Positions 60,453-64,000 of a stretch of 64,000 nt of DNA are shown here, one piece after another. The stretch comes from Bacillota bacterium. GTDB lineage: Bacteria > Bacillota > Clostridia > Oscillospirales > Oscillospiraceae. The notes under the pieces were generated by a model. That model was not told where the DNA came from. It ran no database searches and saw only the letters and a list, made by a program, of their open reading frames with translations. Position 1 is the stretch's first letter, and each line of letters begins with the position of its first letter. The stretch spans positions 1 through 64,000 of the forward strand of contig JAEWKA010000008.1 of assembly GCA_023386265.1 (NCBI GenBank), written 5' to 3'. The translations under genes were made by a program, and so were the position numbers.

Positions 60453-61499
60453 TTAAACGCTAATACGCGCGGACAGTATGATTCTGTTAAGCCCATGCGC
60501 AACGGTGAACTCAAAGCCGACATTGCAAATTGTGGGGTCTGCATCATCCGCAATGGCTGTAACACCGCTGTATGCGTCGATAATTTCCTTTTTCAACTTG
60601 CTCTCAAGCTCAATGATGACTTGCGTACGAATGGCGCCTCTCGTCTGCGCCGTGTTTTTAACCCTCGGGAACTTGACGCGCAGCGCGCTTCGCACCGTGG
60701 GAATCACGTCATCGATGATTAGCACAGTCGTAAGCTCGCGCCACGTGGTATCGCTAACCCCTGCGGTCTTAGTTCTGGTCGTCACACCACGCACAACGCA
60801 GGGACTCCCGCAAACGCTCTCGATAGGTGTAACTCCTGCTTGAATAAGTGTGTTTATCTCCCCATTGGAGAATATTCTGGATACGCTATCTACTCCAGCC
60901 AATTCCGCTTCATTAATGGGAAGTGCAGGGTCGCTTCCGGCAGAGATTATCCCAGCCAACGCTGCGGCGACACCACCGATAAGTGCGCCTGCCGCTTCAA
61001 TTGCGGGATATGTCATTACCATACGCTCATGGTTTAATGCAAGAGCCTTTGCCGCAGTCTCCGCGACAGTCCCAGTGCTTTCAACGATGCCGATGCGATA
61101 TTTGCAGTTCTCGCTTGCTCTCTCAATCGCCGACATCATTGCGCTGTATACATCCGTGCTTCTGCTGTCGCAGATCATGATTGTAACGTCCTCTTTTTCC
61201 ATCAGCACAGCAAACGCCGCTATGTAATCCTCCGTCTCGGCGGTAGCCGCGACGGCAACAGGCACGGCCTTAATGGCCGCTGCTCCGTTTAAAAGAAGCA
61301 CCTTTATAAGCTTTGTCAAGCTGCAATCCACGCCAAAAAGGCTGACCGCCTCGCCGTAAGAGGAAATGCTTGTGCATACTCCCTTGGTGCCCAAAGCCGA
61401 AACGGCGGCGATGCCAACCGTTTTTCCCGTGCCGGCTGAACTCAGTGTGCTTGATACTTCAACGGTGGAATAAACCCCTGGTCTTTCGTTAGTTGCCAC
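60453..61499 (-). CDS. Contractile tail sheath protein
   Basis: A 348-residue sheath subunit. RPGVYSTVEVSS at the start, TVGIAAVSALGTKG, and the C-terminal sheath domain with WRELTTVLIIDDVI and RFEFTVAHGLNRI-like ending are typical. It marks a contractile (myovirus-type) tail. Overlaps the tail-completion gene by 11 nt. Confidence 0.88.
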   Translation of the reverse strand: MATNERPGVYSTVEVSSTLSSAGTGKTVGIAAVSALGTKGVCTSISSYGEAVSLFGVDCSLTKLIKVLLLNGAAAIKAVPVAVAATAETEDYIAAFAVLMEKEDVTIMICDSRSTDVYSAMMSAIERASENCKYRIGIVESTGTVAETAAKALALNHERMVMTYPAIEAAGALIGGVAAALAGIISAGSDPALPINEAELAGVDSVSRIFSNGEINTLIQAGVTPIESVCGSPCVVRGVTTRTKTAGVSDTTWRELTTVLIIDDVIPTVRSALRVKFPRVKNTAQTRGAIRTQVIIELESKLKKEIIDAYSGVTAIADDADPTICNVGFEFTVAHGLNRIILSARISV

Positions 61500-61995
61500 T
61501 ATAAACAGTTCCTTTCAATACAAAATCCAAAAACTCTGTTTCGGTGCCGTCGCTCTCGGCAACCAGAAACGCCAGCGCCCGAAGTGTGCAGACGCACCTA
61601 AAGCAGGAGAGCTTTTCGTCCATGCAGATCTCCCCGCTTTCCATTTCCAGAGCCTTGAGCCCCGACGGCAGCTTAGCCAAACACTCTCTCAGCCTATCTG
61701 CACACTTCACACAGGCGGCTGCACCGTGAGGCGCACCAAATGGCGAAAATATCTCGAACCGAAGCGTAAGTTCTATTCGCCTGCCGAAAAGCTCGATATC
61801 TGCGCTTCCGCCTTGACCTGCTCGTGTTCCAAGATACTCGCCCATTCCGGAGCTCACGCACTTACAGTCGCCAAGTCCGACACTGACCGACACTCCGGTT
61901 TTCACATCTGCTCTTTTTTCGGGAAATTCCCTAAAAGCGCTGATACTTTCAGACTTCAGCGCTGTAACTACGGCGTCCAGAATACTGTCAAGCAT
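61489..61995 (-). CDS. Tail completion/terminator-like protein
   Basis: A 168-residue protein between connectors and sheath, the place of tail terminator proteins. It is unusually rich in Cys for a phage protein (CKCVSSG, CVKCADRLREC, CMDEKLSCFRCVC). The call rests on position. Confidence 0.55.
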   Translation of the reverse strand: MLDSILDAVVTALKSESISAFREFPEKRADVKTGVSVSVGLGDCKCVSSGMGEYLGTRAGQGGSADIELFGRRIELTLRFEIFSPFGAPHGAAACVKCADRLRECLAKLPSGLKALEMESGEICMDEKLSCFRCVCTLRALAFLVAESDGTETEFLDFVLKGTVYSGN

Positions 61996-62329
61996 CGCTC
62001 TCCACCTCCCCGACCTTTAAAAGCATGCACTCTCGGTGGGAGACCTTCTCCCCGTTATAAATTTCCTTAACGCTCACAACCTCAAATTTCGCCGTCCCGC
62101 AAACAATCACGGTCTCTGTCCCATAAGGAAAAGTCTCCCAGGGCGCTGCGATAAGTCGGTGCTCCTCGTTTGGAACGAAGCCCGCTCTGGTCCTTGTTTC
62201 CGCAACATCAGCGACAAGATTCGAAGGTTCAATAAACCCCAAGAAACTTCTACCAGAAGTCACTCCCTCGTCATAGGCGTAGAGCTTCTGTCCATGGAAC
62301 CAAACTCCGTCAAATACACCTGACTTCAA
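61988..62329 (-). CDS. Head-tail adaptor-like protein
   Basis: A 113-residue small beta-rich protein between the connector and tail-completion genes, overlapping both by 4-8 nt. Position and size fit a head-closure or stopper protein; no sequence signature is certain. Confidence 0.55.
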   Translation of the reverse strand: MKSGVFDGVWFHGQKLYAYDEGVTSGRSFLGFIEPSNLVADVAETRTRAGFVPNEEHRLIAAPWETFPYGTETVIVCGTAKFEVVSVKEIYNGEKVSHRECMLLKVGEVESDA

Positions 62330-62700
62330 TATCTCACCGCCCCGAAGTAAAAACCGCCGTCCTTCAGATAAGCCGTCAGCATAAGCTCCGCCTGACTTCT
62401 AAGCGCCAGAGCGGCTTTTCTTGTCGCCTCGTCTCCGCGCTTTTTCAAAGTTACGCTTCCTGCGGAAAAACTGTCTAGAGACTGACAGTCGAGCCCAATA
62501 AACAGCGCAATTCCAAGAACGCCCGCTGCCCTCACGAATTCATCATGTATCGTATCGATCAAAACTCCATCCTTCAGTCTCGAAAGAAGCTCAGCATGCG
62601 CGGCGGCGCACATTTCATGGAGCGCGCTCTCCTCCGAAGCCGAAAGCTCCTCCTTGTAAACGAGCTTGGCTTTTTCAAATATCTCCTGTTTAATCTCCAA
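62326..62700 (-). CDS. Head-tail connector-like protein
   Basis: A 124-residue helical protein (EEMCAAAHAELLSRLKDGVL-like core) in the place of gp6/gp15-type connectors after the capsid gene. Overlaps the next gene by 4 nt. Confidence 0.6.
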   Translation of the reverse strand: MEIKQEIFEKAKLVYKEELSASEESALHEMCAAAHAELLSRLKDGVLIDTIHDEFVRAAGVLGIALFIGLDCQSLDSFSAGSVTLKKRGDEATRKAALALRSQAELMLTAYLKDGGFYFGAVRY

Positions 62701-62754
62701 AAAGCCGCCTCCTTTCCTCTGCGGGGAACGAGTTGTTCCCCGCTCGAATTTCTG

Positions 62755-63786
62755 TTATATTGTCAGAACCTTTGCCGCCTCGGTGTAGAGCTTGGCAAAG
62801 CCGGAAATGCTTGTGATTGCCGCTCTTTCAAGCTGCCTGTCGATGAGCCTGTCGTATTCGACGGAAACGTCGGCCGCCTGAATCATCTCAAGTGCGTAGC
62901 CCCTGTCGAGTCCGATGACCGTACCGCTCGAAACTGCGGAGGTCTTGACGAGCTTTGCACCGATAGGATTCGTCAGCTCTCCGGTGCCCTGGAAGTTCAG
63001 TCCCGTCAGCGGATTCTGGAACTCGCTGCATTTAAGTATCTGGAGCATGGCGTCGGGACTCACGAGCAGAGTGTTGAGAGTGTAGGGATCGAACTGATTC
63101 CAAAATTCAAGAATCTGATTATATGTAAGCGTACCTGCCGTGCCGCTTATGGGCATAGTGCCGACCGCGAATTTGCTTGCCGCGTTTGTGTTGCCGTCAC
63201 CGTTAACGAGAACGTCAATCGCGTCCTCAAGATGCATACGCATGATCTGACTGCCAATCTGACGCAGCATAACGGAGAAAAGGTCTAGCTTCTGGAAGCG
63301 CACAGCCTCATAGGAGGCAACCAGCATGCGTCCCCTTTTATGCAACTTCACAAGGTTTTCGCGGACCTTCACCTCAGTCTGGGGAATAGCCGCACCTTCC
63401 TCAATGCGGCGAAGACTCTTGTCGTCATCCGTTGGAACGGAGTAGATACTGCGATAGTCCATGCCGTCGAACTTCGTAACGGTAGCTGTAATGGAGGGAA
63501 GCACATTTTCCTCCTCCATGCCCTGACGAACGCTTCTCGCGACGTATTCGGGAAACAGCACCGCGCTGTCCGAGGTATGGAAAAACTTTTCAACCGAGTC
63601 GCTGCCCGTGCCGCGAACCTTGATATCAAAGCGCTTGAGCTGGCGCTGATATGCGTCGAGTCCCTCAAAAGCCGTGCCCTTGTAGTCCTCGGAGGGATCG
63701 AGCTTTTCGAGCACCTGAGTAAAGCTCTTTCCGCTTTCTCCGTACATACCCTTGTCAAGTCTGATTTCATTGAATTTATAAGCCAT
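62755..63786 (-). CDS. Major capsid protein (HK97-like)
   Basis: A 343-residue protein with the layout of HK97-fold capsids: helical N-terminal arm, long spine and the P domain (VSVEYDRLIDRQLERAAITSISGFAKLYTEAAKVLTI at the end). RIEEGAAIPQTEV and LHLEDAIDVLVNGDG-like stretches match encapsulin/phage capsids. Good site AAAAGGAG before the ATG. Confidence 0.85.
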   Translation of the reverse strand: MAYKFNEIRLDKGMYGESGKSFTQVLEKLDPSEDYKGTAFEGLDAYQRQLKRFDIKVRGTGSDSVEKFFHTSDSAVLFPEYVARSVRQGMEEENVLPSITATVTKFDGMDYRSIYSVPTDDDKSLRRIEEGAAIPQTEVKVRENLVKLHKRGRMLVASYEAVRFQKLDLFSVMLRQIGSQIMRMHLEDAIDVLVNGDGNTNAASKFAVGTMPISGTAGTLTYNQILEFWNQFDPYTLNTLLVSPDAMLQILKCSEFQNPLTGLNFQGTGELTNPIGAKLVKTSAVSSGTVIGLDRGYALEMIQAADVSVEYDRLIDRQLERAAITSISGFAKLYTEAAKVLTI

Positions 63787-63812
63787 ACAAATCTCCTTTT
63801 ATAATTTGTGTC

Positions 63813-64000
63813 TTAAAGCATAAGACCCAGAATTTTATTTGCGGTGTCGACGTCAACGACAAGGAACTCCTCGCCGGCCTCATCTGCCTTGACGCCGCCC
63901 GCGCCGTTAGCCGCGAGCTTTACGAAGCCGACGGCAGGAGCCGTGCCCGTATACCCAAGCTCGATATAGCCCGCAGTCTGAACAGCCGCGAAATCAGTGT
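63813..64000 (-). CDS. Capsid-associated (decoration-like) protein, C-terminal part
   Basis: Runs off the right edge. The last ~62 residues (GYIELGYTGTAPAVGFVKLA and VDTANKILGLML at the end) form a small Gly/Ala/Val-rich beta domain like phage head decoration proteins that sit before the capsid gene. Confidence 0.55.
   Translation of the reverse strand, partial: TDFAAVQTAGYIELGYTGTAPAVGFVKLAANGAGGVKADEAGEEFLVVDVDTANKILGLML

Larger units (their letters stand above)
54787..64000 (-). mobile_element. Prophage, tail and capsid modules (continues beyond the window)
   Basis: A run of closely packed minus-strand genes from a capsid protein at the right edge to baseplate proteins at the left: major capsid, connectors, tail completion, sheath, tube, chaperone-like, LysM protein, hub, spike, DUF2634-like, baseplate J, YmfQ-like, then two small genes, one holin-like. 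This is the PBSX/Mu-like order of a contractile-tailed phage. No tape-measure, fibre, integrase, terminase or portal gene lies in the window. The left end is next to tRNA-Tyr, a common integration site, but no att repeat can be shown. Confidence 0.8.

Noticed and set aside
62545..63288. 247-codon plus-strand frame opposite the capsid gene
   Set aside because: Shadow of the capsid and connector genes; all neighbours are on the minus strand.
1..64000. CRISPR arrays, insertion sequences, antiphage cassettes, rRNA genes
   Set aside because: I looked for spaced direct repeats, transposase motifs, rRNA-conserved stretches and typical defence proteins on both strands and saw none.

Overview
The window looks like a chromosomal segment of a low-to-mid GC anaerobic Clostridia, most likely an Oscillospiraceae-type bacterium. 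This is inferred from gene content rather than from a marker tree. The clues are a long Bacillus-type SRP RNA upstream of dnaX, a tryptophan T-box, a ydaO-type c-di-AMP riboswitch, a two-gene SUF (SmsC/SmsB-like) iron-sulfur system, a DUF5685 protein, type II pantothenate kinase and sigma-A promoters with AGGAGG ribosome sites.

Layout. 1-2.6 kb is a scar region: a broken SLH-domain gene, a hidden 53-residue cysteine-rich gene, a lipoprotein, and fused fragments of a decayed prophage. 2.7-8.3 kb holds an M23 peptidase, a zinc-ribbon membrane protein, a self-cleaving XRE/S24 regulator, and the SRP RNA-dnaX-ybaB unit. 8.4-13.8 kb holds tRNA-Ala, a structured leader plus c-di-AMP riboswitch before a dapB-like gene, a membrane-anchored bactofilin-like protein, greA, a pilin/LRR fusion, a cyclase-family hydrolase and a YoaP-type acetyltransferase. 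14-30 kb holds an MFS transporter, ddl-murF, a CPBP protease, a heterodimeric ABC exporter, a zinc-ribbon/DUF5685/DnaJ cluster, an ECF sigma/anti-sigma pair, a beta-CASP RNase-like protein and the minimal SUF operon.

30-41.3 kb is mostly minus-strand housekeeping: gpsA, a T-box-controlled orphan trpB with a 27-codon leader ORF, proBA, and a translation operon (ylxM-ffh-rpsP-khpA-rimM-trmD-coaW-GNAT-rsmA). Ffh and its RNA partner are therefore both in the window. 41.5-52.9 kb carries a 2,418-residue cyclic beta-1,2-glucan synthase-like giant, paired M16 peptidases (one lacking the zinc motif) and lgt. After a GH25 lysozyme lipoprotein, a small region-4-only sigma-like regulator and tRNA-Thr/tRNA-Tyr, the rest (54.8-64 kb) is the tail and capsid part of a contractile-tailed prophage, all on the minus strand and running off the right end.

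Points that stand out: the prophage tail block has the PBSX-like gene order but no tape-measure gene and no fibre genes, plus a frameshift in the DUF2634/XkdS position and a probable CTG start. The c-di-AMP riboswitch is preceded by an unclassified structured element with its own terminator and followed by a dapB-like gene with a changed active-site motif. The trpB leader combines a Trp T-box with a two-Trp small ORF. The hidden Cys-rich gene has its own ribosome site and terminator. All functional calls come from reading motifs; no database search was possible.
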